DNA of 64,000 nucleotides. Source: DATBGZ01 sp963803115. Its GTDB lineage: Bacteria; Actinomycetota; Actinomycetes; Mycobacteriales; Micromonosporaceae. This document shows positions 1-9,359 of the stretch, piece after piece; position 1 is the first letter of the stretch, and each line of letters starts with the position of its first letter. Made by a program: the position numbers and the translations under genes. Below the pieces are notes generated by a model, which had not been told where the DNA came from, searched no databases, and saw nothing but the letters and a program-made list of their open reading frames with translations. The DNA lies in contig CAWDLN010000018.1 of assembly GCA_963803115.1 (NCBI GenBank), positions 372,001-436,000 on the forward strand, read 5' to 3'.

Positions 1-244
1 GGTCCGGTGTCAGGGCGGGCAGCATGAGTGCGCCCCCCGGTGGCAGCACGGTAGCGAGTGCCGCGGGCAGGCCCGGTCCGCCGGGCTCGTCCGCGAGCGG
101 CACGTGCCCGGCCACCCGCGCTGCGCCTTGGATCAGCCGGCAGGCGGCCGCTACCAGGGCGGCATCGGCCTCGGCGCGCGCCCGGGGTGTCAGCGCCGCA
201 CGATCGGCGAGCACAGCCTCACGGAGCACCCTTTTTCCTGACAT
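1..244 (-). CDS. 5-formyltetrahydrofolate cyclo-ligase, N-terminal part (runs off window)
   Basis: Reading leftwards from an ATG at 242-244, the first 81 residues begin MSGKRVLREAVLADRAAL and continue with VAGHVPLADEPGGPGLPAAL and LPPGGALMLPAL. This is the N-terminal pattern of 5-formyl-THF cyclo-ligase: basic start, then the V-a-g-h-v-P-l...EP segment, then a glycine followed by a hydrophobic LPAL strand. The enzyme converts 5-formyl-THF to 5,10-methenyl-THF using ATP in the cytosol. The catalytic and ATP-binding C-terminal half lies outside the window. It is divergent from the GGDEF gene across a 99-bp gap. The start is chosen because homology begins there. Family assignment is good; completeness cannot be judged. 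Confidence 0.72.
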   Translation of the reverse strand, partial: MSGKRVLREAVLADRAALTPRARAEADAALVAAACRLIQGAARVAGHVPLADEPGGPGLPAALATVLPPGGALMLPALTPD

Positions 245-343
245 ATGTCACACACCTCCGGCGACCCCACGTCCTCGGGACGTACCGGACGGTTGGTCAG
301 GACAGCATCACAGCACTGCCGGCACGGGTACTGGGGAGGGTAG

Positions 344-1696
344 GTGACGCTACGGGCACGCCTGGCATTCGCCTTCGCCGGCATTCTCCTCGTGCCGATG
401 CTCGTGGGCGTTGGTGTCCTGGCCGGCGTCATCCCGGACGCCTCGGCGGTCGCGGTCGGCCGGACCAACCTCATTGACCGCGCTGGTACGGCCGTGCGGG
501 CCGTCGTCGCGGCCCGGTGCCAGCATCTCGCGGTGACGGCGGAGGGCCTGGCGAGCGCGGCCGCGGCGGCGGGCAAGTCGTTCGCGGTCACTCCGGCGGA
601 CGCGACGGGACCGTGGGCGATCTGCGGAACCACTCCCAGCGCCTCGGCAGCCGTCCCCACCGGGCTCGCCGCCCGGGCCGAGATCCCCGGATCCGCGGGC
701 TACGTGTACGCCGTCCAGCCCCTCGACGAGGCCTTCCTTTCCGATCTGTCGGCGGCCGCCGGCACGCCACTGCGTCTGTCACCCGACCGAAGCCTTTCAC
801 CCGACGGAAGTCTGCCGACCTACCCGGATCAGCCGCTTCGGCTCGACCTCGCGTCGTCGTCCACGCCGCAGCCATCCGGAAGCCCCATTCCACTGTTACT
901 GGTCACGGCCGGGGTGGCCGTACTGGCGGCGGTCCTCTTGGGATGGTGGCTGGCCGCCCTCGCGACCCGGCCGCTTCGGCAGCTTGTGTCCACAGTGGAT
1001 CGAGCCGCCGACGGTGACCTGTTGGTGCGGTCGATGCTCACCGGTCGGGACGAGGCCGGCCGCCTGGGCCGCGGCGTCGATCGGCTGATCTCAGACCTGC
1101 AGGAGACGCAACGTTTGTCGATCACCGATCCGCTGACCGGGTTGGGCAATGTCCGGCACCTGGCCGACGTACTTCGCCTGGAGATCGAAAGGGCGAGCCG
1201 ATTCCGTCGCGCGCTGGGGGTGCTCGCGCTCGACGTCGATCGCTTCAAGTCGATCAACGACCGGTACGGTCACCGCGCCGGCGACGCGGTGTTGGTCGAG
1301 TTCGCCCGCCGGCTTCGCCGCGCCGTCCGGGAGGTCGACTCTGCGTTCCGTCCCGGGGGCGAGGAGTTCGTGGTCCTCCTCCCAGAAACCGATATTCCGG
1401 GTAGTTTGACCGCCGCACGTCGCATTGGCGCAGCGGTTCGTGACGCTCCGTTCCCACTTGATGGACCGTCGAGCGCTGACGTGGTCGCCATCACCGTGTC
1501 AGTCGGAGTCGCGGTATATCCGCGACACGCCCGCACCGGCGTCGACCTCCTCGAGGCCGCCGACCAGGCTCTCTACGCGGCGAAGGCGGCGGGCCGCGAC
1601 ACGTTCGTGCTGGCCGAGACTCCGTACCCAGCCCGAGGCGAACCGGATCTCACCCCCTCGGTCGTGGCGCCCTGCGCACACCGGCCCCCTGGCTGA
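344..1696 (+). CDS. membrane diguanylate cyclase (HAMP-GGDEF)
   Basis: A 450-residue protein starting at GTG 344. A first membrane helix spans about residues 5-30 (LAFAFAGILLVPMLVGVGV). An extracytoplasmic sensor-like region of about 150 residues follows, then a second helix at about 183-207, a HAMP linker (TRPLRQLVSTVDRAADGDL) and a GGDEF domain from about 258 to 430. The active-site motif is GGEEF at residues 338-342. The sequence REVD lies five residues before it and fits the RxxD product-inhibition site, so an active, feedback-regulated cyclase making c-di-GMP from GTP is expected. The sensed ligand is not evident. It precedes galU by 24 bp and may be co-transcribed with it. No EAL domain is present. 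Confidence 0.9.
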   Translation: MTLRARLAFAFAGILLVPMLVGVGVLAGVIPDASAVAVGRTNLIDRAGTAVRAVVAARCQHLAVTAEGLASAAAAAGKSFAVTPADATGPWAICGTTPSASAAVPTGLAARAEIPGSAGYVYAVQPLDEAFLSDLSAAAGTPLRLSPDRSLSPDGSLPTYPDQPLRLDLASSSTPQPSGSPIPLLLVTAGVAVLAAVLLGWWLAALATRPLRQLVSTVDRAADGDLLVRSMLTGRDEAGRLGRGVDRLISDLQETQRLSITDPLTGLGNVRHLADVLRLEIERASRFRRALGVLALDVDRFKSINDRYGHRAGDAVLVEFARRLRRAVREVDSAFRPGGEEFVVLLPETDIPGSLTAARRIGAAVRDAPFPLDGPSSADVVAITVSVGVAVYPRHARTGVDLLEAADQALYAAKAAGRDTFVLAETPYPARGEPDLTPSVVAPCAHRPPG

Positions 1697-1720
1697 CGCC
1701 CGCCCGATAGCCTGAAGTCC

Positions 1721-2677
1721 ATGCCGGACGATGTCGTTACCCGCACCCGGGCAGTCAAGGCTGTGATCCCGGCGGCGGGTCTGGCCACGCGATTCCTTCC
1801 GGCCACGAAGGCCGTGCCCAAGGAACTTCTACCAGTGGTCGACCGCCCCGTGCTGCAGTACATCGTCGAGGAAGCGGCGGCGGCCGGAATCGGCGACATC
1901 CTGCTGGTCACCGGACGGGGCAAGACCAGCATGGTGGACCACTTCGACCGCCAGCCGTACCTGGAGTCGCGCCTGGAGGCCAAGGGCGACATGGAGCGCC
2001 TGGCGGCGATCGTGCGACCGAGTGAATTGGCCGAGATCTATACCTGCCGACAGGCCGAGCCGCTGGGGCTGGGGCACGCCGTGTCCTACGGCGAGTCCCA
2101 CATCGGCAACGAGCCGTTCGTGGTCATGCTCGGCGACGAGTTTCTCAGCGAGGATCAACCGTTGCTGCCGGCGATGCTCGACCTGCAGGCGCGAGCCGGC
2201 GGCATTGTCCTGGCCTTCATCGAGGTGGAGTGGTCGGAGACCAGCCGGTACGGCGTAGCGTCTGTGGCACCGGCCGCGGAGGAGATGCGCGCCGCCGGCG
2301 CCGGGCACCCGGGTGTCGGCGAGGTATACCGCGTCACCGGACTAGTGGAGAAGCCACCCGCGGACAAGGCCCCGAGCAACCTGGCGGTCGTCGGCCGGTA
2401 CGTCCTACCGCCGGAGATCTTCGATGCGATCCGGCGAATCAAGCCAGGCGCTGGCGGTGAGATCCAGTTGACCGACGCCATGGCGCTGCTGCTCGCGGAG
2501 GGTATTCCGGTGCACGGGATCGTCTACCGGGGCGTGCGGTACGACACCGGTCTTCCCTTGGGTTACCTGCAGGCTGTGGTTCAGATCGCGGCGCGGCGGC
2601 CCGATCTAGGCCCGGCCTTCACGAGCTGGCTCACCGACTACGTGAACAAGGACCTCAACGGCGAGTCGAGGGACTGA
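1721..2677 (+). CDS. galU: UTP-glucose-1-phosphate uridylyltransferase
   Basis: A 318-residue cytosolic nucleotidyltransferase that makes UDP-glucose from UTP and glucose-1-phosphate for trehalose, cell-wall and polysaccharide synthesis. The N-terminus has the signature AVIPAAGLATRFLPATKAVP followed by KELLPVVDRP. Here the usual glycine after GL is alanine (GLATRFLP). Further family motifs are GLGHAV, the FVVMLGDEF strand, the VEKP sugar-phosphate loop, and GEIQLTDAM near residue 250. Length is normal for bacterial GalU. It follows the GGDEF gene closely and precedes rimJ. In many actinobacteria a gephyrin-like moeA/glp gene sits between galU and rimJ; here only 61 bp separate them. Confidence 0.95.
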   Translation: MPDDVVTRTRAVKAVIPAAGLATRFLPATKAVPKELLPVVDRPVLQYIVEEAAAAGIGDILLVTGRGKTSMVDHFDRQPYLESRLEAKGDMERLAAIVRPSELAEIYTCRQAEPLGLGHAVSYGESHIGNEPFVVMLGDEFLSEDQPLLPAMLDLQARAGGIVLAFIEVEWSETSRYGVASVAPAAEEMRAAGAGHPGVGEVYRVTGLVEKPPADKAPSNLAVVGRYVLPPEIFDAIRRIKPGAGGEIQLTDAMALLLAEGIPVHGIVYRGVRYDTGLPLGYLQAVVQIAARRPDLGPAFTSWLTDYVNKDLNGESRD

Positions 2678-2738
2678 CTCAGCCGGCGGTAAGCTCCGTC
2701 CTTCAGCTCAGTGAGGAGAAGAGGGCGGTAGGTGGCAC

Positions 2739-3392
2739 ATGGTTGCACCTGGCTGGCCGGTGATCCTGACCGACCCGCACGGCGACGTCATGCTCCGGCC
2801 GTACAAGCGCTCCGACGCGCGGCCCTGGTCGCGTTGCCGTATCGCCAATGAGAGCTGGCTGTCCGTCTGGGAACCGACCCCGACCGCCGGGACCTGGGCC
2901 GATCTGAACTCGCCGGCCGCGTTCCGTCTCATCTGCAAGGAACTGAAGCGGGTCGCCAACGCGGGCGGCGCGATGCCCTGGGCGGTGTGCCTGACCACGC
3001 CCGGCTTCCGGCGGGAGCAGTTCGTCGGACAGATCACCCTCGGCAACATCGTGCGGCGGGCGTTCTGCTCCGCCTACGCGGGCTACTGGGTCGACTCCCG
3101 GGTCGCCGGACGAGGCGTGATCCCCACCGCCCTCGCCCTCGCCGTCGACCACGCCTTCGTCGCGGGCGGCCTGCACCGGATCGAGGTCAACATCCGTCCA
3201 GAGAACAAGTCTTCGCGCCGGGTGGTCGAGAAGCTCGGCTTCCGGGAGGAGGCGTACCACGCGAAGTACCTGCACATCGATGGCGCCTGGCGCGACCACG
3301 TCGGCTATGCACTGACCACCGAGGACGTCAGCGCCGAGGGTGGCCTGCTGGCGCGCTGGCACCGCATACGCGGCCTTGCCCCGGCCCGCTAG
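2739..3392 (+). CDS. rimJ: RimJ-like ribosomal-protein N-acetyltransferase (GNAT)
   Basis: A 217-residue GNAT-fold protein. It starts MVAPGWPVIL and has the RimJ/RimL pattern: a LRPYKRSDARPW opening, the FVGQITLGNIVRRAF strand, YWVDSRVAGRGVIPTAL as the acetyl-CoA pyrophosphate loop region (R-x-x-G-x-G/A type), and the conserved tail NIRPENKSSRRVVEKLGF followed by KYLHIDGAWRDHVGYAL. It probably acetylates the N-terminal alanine of a ribosomal protein such as S5. The galU-rimJ-glpR order supports this over a generic GNAT. The ATG is preceded by a purine-rich stretch (gaggagaagaggg) about 20 bases upstream. Confidence 0.85.
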   Translation: MVAPGWPVILTDPHGDVMLRPYKRSDARPWSRCRIANESWLSVWEPTPTAGTWADLNSPAAFRLICKELKRVANAGGAMPWAVCLTTPGFRREQFVGQITLGNIVRRAFCSAYAGYWVDSRVAGRGVIPTALALAVDHAFVAGGLHRIEVNIRPENKSSRRVVEKLGFREEAYHAKYLHIDGAWRDHVGYALTTEDVSAEGGLLARWHRIRGLAPAR

Positions 3393-3407
3393 CGCTCTCG
3401 CCTTCTA

Positions 3408-3455
3408 CCGATGATCTCGCCGTGCTCCGATGATCTCGCCGTGCTCCGATGATCT
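3408..3455. repeat. 19-bp tandem repeat (two full units plus a partial)
   Basis: The unit CCGATGATCTCGCCGTGCT is present exactly at 3408-3426 and 3427-3445, followed by the first 10 bases again (3446-3455). It lies in the rimJ-glpR intergenic region. No stem-loop or coding sense is obvious; it may be a small minisatellite. Confidence 0.9.
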
Positions 3456-3588
3456 GGGTAAAGCGGGTTTGTCGCCATCTCTACGCGCCCGGTTTTGCCC
3501 TAGATCATGTCTTGCGTCAGCCTGGCGTGCGCCTTTTGCCCACTGATGGGCCGTACCCTGCAATAACCATCATGGTGGGAGGTGCGGG

Positions 3589-4311
3589 GTGCCAACTTCG
3601 GTGCTCCTCGCTGTCCTCGCCGCGGCCGGACTCTTGGCCCTCGCACCCGCGCTGACCCGCCGGTACGACGACCCGGAACCGGTCGCTGTGAAGCGAGCGA
3701 TGTCCACGGCGCGGGTGCTTTCCCGTCGTCGCCGTCGCCGCACCGTTCCCGGCGCCCGCCCGGTGAACCCGCCACGGTATCGGCACCCCGCTGGCATGGC
3801 GTCCCGCCCCCGCCGCGCTCCCGCGCCTTCCTCGTCGGTCCCGTCCTCGCCTGCCCGCACTCCGCCTGCCCGCACTCCGCTCGCCCGCAAGCGCGCGCGC
3901 TATGCGCCGCCGCGCCGTCGCCGCCGTGTTTCGACGGCCATGCACCGCCGCCGACGGGTCCTGGTAGCCCTCGTGCTGCTGAACCTCGTCGAGCTCGCGG
4001 GAGTGGTCCTGGTCGGGCCAGGCTTCTGGATCGGGTTCTCCGTCTCGTTCTCGGTTCTGCTCGCCGACTTGGTGTACCTGCGCGGCCGGGCCGTTGTCGC
4101 CGCCCGACGCCGTCGAGTGTTGCGCCGCCGGCAGGCGTGGATCGCCGCCCAGCAGGCTGCCGTCCGCCGTGAGCACGACCGCCGGGCCGCAGACCGCGTC
4201 GCCGCCCGCCGCTCCGGTGCCGGCCGCTCCCAGCTCACGAGCGACGGCGCCAAGCGCGGGGCCGACAGCGCTAAACGGCGCGGAGACCTTGGTGAAATGC
4301 GTGTACTTTGA
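3589..4311 (+). CDS. glpR: GlpR/SepX-type membrane protein
   Basis: A 240-residue protein starting at GTG 3589. One hydrophobic helix is at the extreme N-terminus (VLLAVLAAAGLLALAPAL). A long Arg/Pro-rich cytoplasmic linker follows (residues about 45-130), then a hairpin of two helices (about 125-162), and a basic coiled tail rich in Arg and Ala. This architecture and its position after galU-rimJ match the actinobacterial GlpR (SepX) family, which recruits the gephyrin-like protein Glp and takes part in cell division. The partner glp/moeA is not next to it here. The last codons lie inside a dispersed repeat (4291-4346), so the C-terminus may be recently altered. Confidence 0.75.
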   Translation: MPTSVLLAVLAAAGLLALAPALTRRYDDPEPVAVKRAMSTARVLSRRRRRRTVPGARPVNPPRYRHPAGMASRPRRAPAPSSSVPSSPARTPPARTPLARKRARYAPPRRRRRVSTAMHRRRRVLVALVLLNLVELAGVVLVGPGFWIGFSVSFSVLLADLVYLRGRAVVAARRRRVLRRRQAWIAAQQAAVRREHDRRAADRVAARRSGAGRSQLTSDGAKRGADSAKRRGDLGEMRVL

Positions 4312-4346
4312 TCTCCGATCGCGCGCATATTGCCAAGGTCGGCGCG
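4291..4346. repeat. dispersed palindromic repeat, copy 1
   Basis: The segment gaaatgcgtg...gatctccgatcgcgcgcat...gccaaggtcgg covers the end of glpR and the following spacer. A closely related segment, gaaatgcgcgtgg...gatctctgatcacgcgcat...ggccaagggtcgg, lies at 47785-47843 between rsmI and metG. The shared order of short blocks suggests one repeat family. Confidence 0.6.
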
Positions 4347-4422
4347 TTCTTCCGTTGGCTGCGACCCTCGGGATCTGGTTCGCGGCGGCGCTGGGCGGCC
4401 TGTTAGCCTTGTCGACGGTCCA

Positions 4423-4496
4423 GGGGCTGTAGCGCAGCCTGGTAGCGCACCTCGTTCGCATCGAGGGGGTCAGGGGTTCGAGTCCCCTCAGCTCCA
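4423..4496 (+). tRNA. tRNA-Ala (anticodon CGC)
   Basis: A 74-nt cloverleaf. The acceptor stem GGGGCTG pairs with CAGCTCC and contains the G3-U70 pair that is the alanine identity element. The anticodon arm is CCTCG-TTCGCAT-CGAGG, giving anticodon CGC for codon GCG. The T-arm is AGGGG-TTCGAGT-CCCCT, with discriminator A at 4496. CCA is not encoded. From 4449 onward the sequence is the left half of a duplicated attachment site, so the 3' half of this tRNA has been supplied by the integrated island. Confidence 0.97.
4449..4479. other. attL: left attachment core inside tRNA-Ala
   Basis: These 31 bases, from the anticodon stem to the T-loop, are identical to 21030-21060. Similarity continues imperfectly to the end of the tRNA (4496 / 21077). 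This is the expected signature of tyrosine-recombinase integration into a tRNA gene. Confidence 0.9.
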
Positions 4497-4511
4497 CCGA
4501 GAAATCCCAGG

Positions 4512-4551
4512 TCAACGGCTAGATCGTCGCAGTTGATGATCTAGCCGTTGA
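4512..4551. terminator. strong hairpin just downstream of tRNA-Ala
   Basis: The arms TCAACGGCTAGATC (4512-4525) and GATCTAGCCGTTGA (4538-4551) are a perfect 14-bp inverted repeat with a 12-nt loop. They are followed by TCATTTG rather than a long T-run. It is probably a tRNA transcription terminator, but it could also be part of the attachment region. Confidence 0.65.
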
Positions 4552-4557
4552 TCATTT

Positions 4558-4578
4558 GTCATCGAGATGTCATCGCGG
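4558..4578. other. putative integrase arm sites (left)
   Basis: Two direct copies of GTCATC spaced 11 bp apart lie 62 bp inside the left junction (GTCATCGAGATGTCATCG). The same 18-bp block with one mismatch lies just upstream of the integrase start at 20900-20917, and a single GTCATC is 13 bp from the right core (21012-21017). Confidence 0.5.
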
Positions 4579-4916
4579 ACAAGCCCCGCGTCAGCACTAC
4601 GAGGGATCACAAGACCGCATCGGACGGGACGATCGACGCGTCGCGATGGTTGGGCGGCCGAGGTATAGCGGGCACTGGCGCGGCGGTCTGGTCCATCTCG
4701 GCGCGGCCCCGTGCGTAAGGCTCGGTCCCGGCTGACCATCAGTGTCGACTTCACTGGTTACGGCATCGGCAGGATTCTGGTTTGCTCATCGTCCGCCGCG
4801 AAACCGCCACGGAGATGTCCACTATCCTGTCGACGCGCAAGGAGCGACTCGAACGCCCCTAGTCGCGCGATCCGACGGTTCATCTCGGCGGACATGCCCG
4901 GACAATGCCTCCGGCA

Positions 4917-5362
4917 TCAGGCGGCGCGTCCTTCGAGCAGGGACTTGAGGCGGGTCAGGTCCTTGCGGTTGGCGCGTCGCATGGCGGCGGCCATGGCGGG
5001 GGCGCCGATGCGGGCGAAGCCGGCCGGTTCGCCGCGGTTGCGTAGCGTCATCGTGGTACCGCCGGACGGGTGTGGTTGCCAGGTGTAGGTCGTCTCCATC
5101 GGGAACGGGCCTTCGGCGGTGCGCATCACCAGCCGGTGGCCTGGGTCGAGTTCGACGATCTCGTAGGTGTATTCCAGCCGCCGCCCGAGGAATCGGGCGA
5201 CGAACGCTACCCGGCTTCCGATCCGCAGTGGAGGTTCCGTGTGCCACTCGACCGAGTCGATGTTGACGTACCAGTCCGGGGCGTGGGACGGGTCGGCTGC
5301 GTACGCCGGCCACTTGGTCGCACGGGCGGTCGATGAGCACCTCGCTCAGCACGTCAACAGCC
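4917..5362 (-). pseudogene. SRPBCC-family protein, frameshifted
   Basis: The START/SRPBCC-like sequence begins at a GTG (VAVDVLSEVLIDRPCDQVA). It continues, after a one-base shift near 5318, as AYAADPSHAPDWYVNIDSV...RFLGRRLEYTYEIVELDPGHR. It ends with TLRNRGEPAGFARIGAPAMAAAMRRANRKDL. Together these make about 147 residues, a normal length for the small ligand-binding SRPBCC proteins of actinobacteria. The two reading frames cannot be joined without an indel, so the copy is probably inactive. It is the leftmost recognisable gene of the island and runs towards the tRNA. Ligand unknown. Confidence 0.75.
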
Positions 5363-5466
5363 ACGTGGCTCCTTCCGGTCAACGACCCCTGCGTTGACGC
5401 TACGCCTCCGTCACCTCGGTCAGAATGTCCAGTTAGCCGCCCATGCGCGTCGACCAGGTACTCCGG

Positions 5467-6712
<1,246 letters not shown>

Positions 6713-6714
6713 GG

Positions 6715-7074
6715 TCAGGCGGGGACGGATTCGTGCATGGCTTGCCGGATCTCCATGGGATGTTCGGTGTAGGCGACGACCCGGGAAACGATCTCCAGGG
6801 CGCGCTGCTCGGTCGCGTCGATGATCCAGTAGCCGGCCAGTGACTCCTTGATCTCCGCGTACGGGCCGTCGGTTGCCACCGGCGCACCAGCCTCGAACCG
6901 GACCGTCTTGGCCTGCGTGGGGTCAACGAGCCCATATCCGGACACCAGCTCGCCGGCCTCGGCAAGTTCGCCCTGGATCGTCATCATGAGCTCGCCCATA
7001 CCCTTGATCCACTCCGGCGTCCGGGTGGACAAGCTCTCGCCCATACCGCCGAACATCATGATCATGTACTTCAT
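6715..7074 (-). CDS. DGPF/YCII-domain protein, partner of the ECF42 sigma gene
   Basis: A 119-residue protein starting MKYMIMMFGGMGESL. The YCII fold hallmarks are present: the N-terminal MKYM(I)MM strand, a GYGL turn, the diagnostic VATDGPYAEIKESLAGYWII segment (DGPY here for DGPF) and an EIRQAMHE tail. These small dimeric ferredoxin-like proteins are encoded with ECF42 sigma factors in many actinobacteria; their biochemical role is not settled. The stop is 2 bp from the sigma start, so the pair is an operon. The promoter is in the 151-bp gap shared with the divergent tfoX-like gene, where two perfect 10-bp palindromes occur (GTGCCGGCAC at 7167, ACCGATCGGT at 7186). Confidence 0.88.
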   Translation of the reverse strand: MKYMIMMFGGMGESLSTRTPEWIKGMGELMMTIQGELAEAGELVSGYGLVDPTQAKTVRFEAGAPVATDGPYAEIKESLAGYWIIDATEQRALEIVSRVVAYTEHPMEIRQAMHESVPA

Positions 7075-7225
7075 CTCGAATTCCCTTCGGGCGGCGCCCG
7101 GCGGGCGCTTCCCCCATGGTCGGAGCCGGCGGCCAATTCTGGACGTCGGCGACCGACATACTGATCGTGCCGGCACGGACCGATAACCGATCGGTGGACC
7201 CGGCCGTGGGCCTTACGATTTCGGC

Positions 7226-7551
7226 ATGGCCTTCGACGAGGTGCTGGCCGACCGGGTCCGCGAGAAACTGACCGCGGCCCCCGGAGTCGCCGAGAAGCGG
7301 ATGTTCGGTGGGATCGCCTTCCTCACCCACGGGAACATGACGGTCGGCGTGCACGGTGACGAGCTGATCGCCCGGATCAACCCCGACGACACCGACGCGC
7401 ACTGGCCGAGCCGGGCGTACGGGTCTTTGACATCACTGGCCGGCCGATGCGCGGTTGGATCCTGGTCGCCGGCGAGCACCTGGACGACGGGGATCTTGAT
7501 CGGTGGCTGACGCAGGCGAAGGCCATTGTGGCCACCCTGCCGCCGAAGTAG
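7226..7551 (+). pseudogene. TfoX N-terminal-domain protein, frameshifted
   Basis: The start MAFDEVLADRVREKLTAAPG with EKRMFGGIAFLTHGNMTVGV is the classic TfoX/Sxy N-terminal domain. After RINPDDTDA (about 7396) the frame is lost by one base. The expected continuation, LAEPGVRVFDITGRPMRGWI...DRWLTQAKAIVATLPPK, ends at 7551 in another frame. The combined length, about 108 residues, is normal for stand-alone actinobacterial members. It is divergent from the DGPF gene and separated by 10 bp from the next gene. Confidence 0.8.
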
Positions 7552-7561
7552 CCACGCGAAC

Positions 7562-8213
7562 GTGATGATCTCAATCCCGTCAGGCCAGGTAACCCTGTCG
7601 GACCGGCGTACGCAGCGTCGCTGGCCGGTCGAACTCGCGCCATACCAACTCAGCGCGTTCCCGGTCACCCAGGCGCAGTACGCAGAGATCACCGGCCAGC
7701 GGCCGAGCAGCGCCCAAGGGGATCAGTTGCCCGTCGAGGGCGTTTCCTGGTGGGACGCGGTCCGGTTCTGCAATGCCCTGTCCCAACGCGACGGCTTCGC
7801 CCCGCCTACCACGTCCACACCACGGCGAGGGCGTCACGTGGGACGCCCTCGCCGGTGGGTACCGACTGCCGACCGAAGCCGAGTGGGAGCACGCGTGCCG
7901 TGCGGGCACCACCGGCCCGCACTACGGGTCACTCGACGAGATCGCCTGGTACCGCGGCAACTCGCTGGAGCGAATCCACGACGTCGGCGGCAAGCGACCC
8001 AACCCGTGGGGCCTGTACGACATGCTCGGCAACGTCTGGGACTGGTGCTGGGACATCTACGACGCCGAGGTCTACGGCCCCTACCGGGTGCTGCGTGGCG
8101 GTGGCTGGTTCGACGAGCCTTGGAGCTGCCGGGCCTCCGTGCGGCGCCGCAGCCACCCGAGCCTTCAGATCGACGACGTCGGGTTCCGCATCGCTCGCTC
8201 CATCGTGCCCTGA
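7562..8213 (+). pseudogene. formylglycine-generating-enzyme (SUMF1) family protein, frameshifted
   Basis: From a GTG/ATG pair at 7562/7565 the sequence reads MISIPSGQVTLSDR..., then LSAFPVTQAQYAEITGQRP and PVEGVSWWDAVRFCNALSQRDG. Two small indels between about 7800 and 7830 move the frame before GVTWDALAGGYRLPTEAEWEHACRAGT. The conserved SUMF1 tail follows (NPWGLYDMLGNVWDWCWD, YRVLRGGGWFDEPWSCRASV, DVGFRIAR). This is an FGE-sulfatase fold of about 215 residues, smaller than true sulfatase activators. A specific substrate cannot be inferred. No sulfatase gene is nearby. Confidence 0.82.
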
Positions 8214-8243
8214 TCGTGTTGTCGGCGTGGGGCGGGCTGCGCA

Positions 8244-8549
8244 TCACCCTCGCCGCAGTTGCCGTTGTTTGCGCGGGGACGGGCGGCCGTTTTCGACGAA
8301 GTGCCGAAGGTCGTCGCCGAAATGCTGGCTGGTTCGGCCGAGTTGGGCGAGCATGACCCACCGGGCCAGGGTTCCCAGGACGCCCCGGGTGTCGAACTGG
8401 GCGTCCAGGGTCACGACGCAGCTGGCGTTGTCGAGCGGCGTGACGGTCCAGGTGTTGCGGGCGGTGGTGACGAACGAGGGCATGGCTGTGGCCTCATAGG
8501 TCAGGCTGCGACTGGTGTCGTCGTACGCGACGAGGGGTTCCCGTTCGGT
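8244..8549 (-). pseudogene. SRPBCC protein, C-terminal two-thirds only
   Basis: Leftward reading gives TEREPLVAYDDTSRSLTYEA, TAMPSFVTTARNTWTVTPLD, then a C-terminal helix ending SQHFGDDLRHFVENG. This is the second part of a polyketide-cyclase/dehydrase-like SRPBCC protein. The N-terminal strands are missing: at about 8540 the sequence passes directly into the divergent MmyB-type regulator. Both genes have therefore lost their 5' ends, as if the shared promoter region had been deleted. Confidence 0.7.
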
Positions 8550-9296
8550 GACCGGCTGCGCCAGTGGCGCCAGCGCCGGGGGTTGAGCCAGCTCGTCCTG
8601 GCCGGCCTGGCTGGCTCGACCACGCGCCACATCTCCTTTCTGGAGACCGGACGCTCCCGGCCCAGCCACCACATGACGATCCGTCTGGCCACCGCTCTCG
8701 ATGTCGGCCTGCGCGAGTGCAACCAGCTCCTGCGGGCCGCCGGTTTGAAGGCCGAGTACCGGGAAGCGGCGATCGACAGCGCCGACCTCGCGCCGTACCG
8801 GCGGGCGCTGGACGGGCTGCTCAATGCCCACGACCCATACCCGGCGATGGCGCTCGACCGGCACTGGACCGTCGTCCTGGCCAACCGGTCCGCGAGATCG
8901 CTGTTCGGTGATGGTCTGGAGGGGATCAACTTCGTCCGGGATGTGTTGACGAATCCGGCGTCCGCGGCCATGGTCGTCAATTGGTCCGAGGTGGCCTGGG
9001 CCGGACTGGACCGACTCCGCCAGCAGGCCGAGCGCGACCCGTTCGACGGCGAACTGCAGGACCTCGTCCGAGCAGCGGAGATCGCGCTCGATGCGGTCGA
9101 ACGGCCGTCGCCGGCGAGTGAGGTGACCGTGTGCCCAGAGCTTCTGATCAACGGTACGGTCGTCCGCACGATCTCCATGGTGGCCCGGTTTGACCTCGCG
9201 GCCGACATCACCCTCGCGGAATTGCGGGTGGAGCTGATGTACCCGCGAGACGCCGACGCGGAGCGGTTCTTCCGTGGCGACCATCCGGCAGGCTGA
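8538..9296 (+). CDS. MmyB-type XRE transcription regulator, 5'-truncated
   Basis: An N-terminal helix-turn-helix is followed by the MmyB ligand-binding domain. The HTH reads FGDRLRQWRQRRGLSQLVLA and TTRHISFLETGRSRPS, with the usual LRECNQLLRAAGL end. The ligand domain contains YRRALDGLLNAHDPYPAMAL, DRHWTVVLANRSARSLF and a C-terminal TLAELRVELMYPRDADAERFF. No plausible start codon precedes the HTH in frame; only a few residues appear to be missing. Upstream, the frame enters the antisense of the truncated SRPBCC gene. Such regulators commonly sit divergent from an SRPBCC gene, as here. Function after truncation is doubtful. Confidence 0.75.
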   Translation, partial: FPFGDRLRQWRQRRGLSQLVLAGLAGSTTRHISFLETGRSRPSHHMTIRLATALDVGLRECNQLLRAAGLKAEYREAAIDSADLAPYRRALDGLLNAHDPYPAMALDRHWTVVLANRSARSLFGDGLEGINFVRDVLTNPASAAMVVNWSEVAWAGLDRLRQQAERDPFDGELQDLVRAAEIALDAVERPSPASEVTVCPELLINGTVVRTISMVARFDLAADITLAELRVELMYPRDADAERFFRGDHPAG

Positions 9297-9359
9297 GGTC
9301 CGGTGAGCCTCTCATCGTGGACGACCGTCGTCGCCACGATGAGAGGCCGTGATTCCGAA

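Noticed and set aside
4512..4754. Small leftward open frame at the left end of the island
   Set aside because: It overlaps the terminator hairpin and arm sites, has no recognisable composition and no ribosome site.
8244..9284. 346-codon open frame on the minus strand through the MmyB regulator
   Set aside because: Only its last 101 residues (the SRPBCC remnant) have protein character; the rest is antisense of the regulator.
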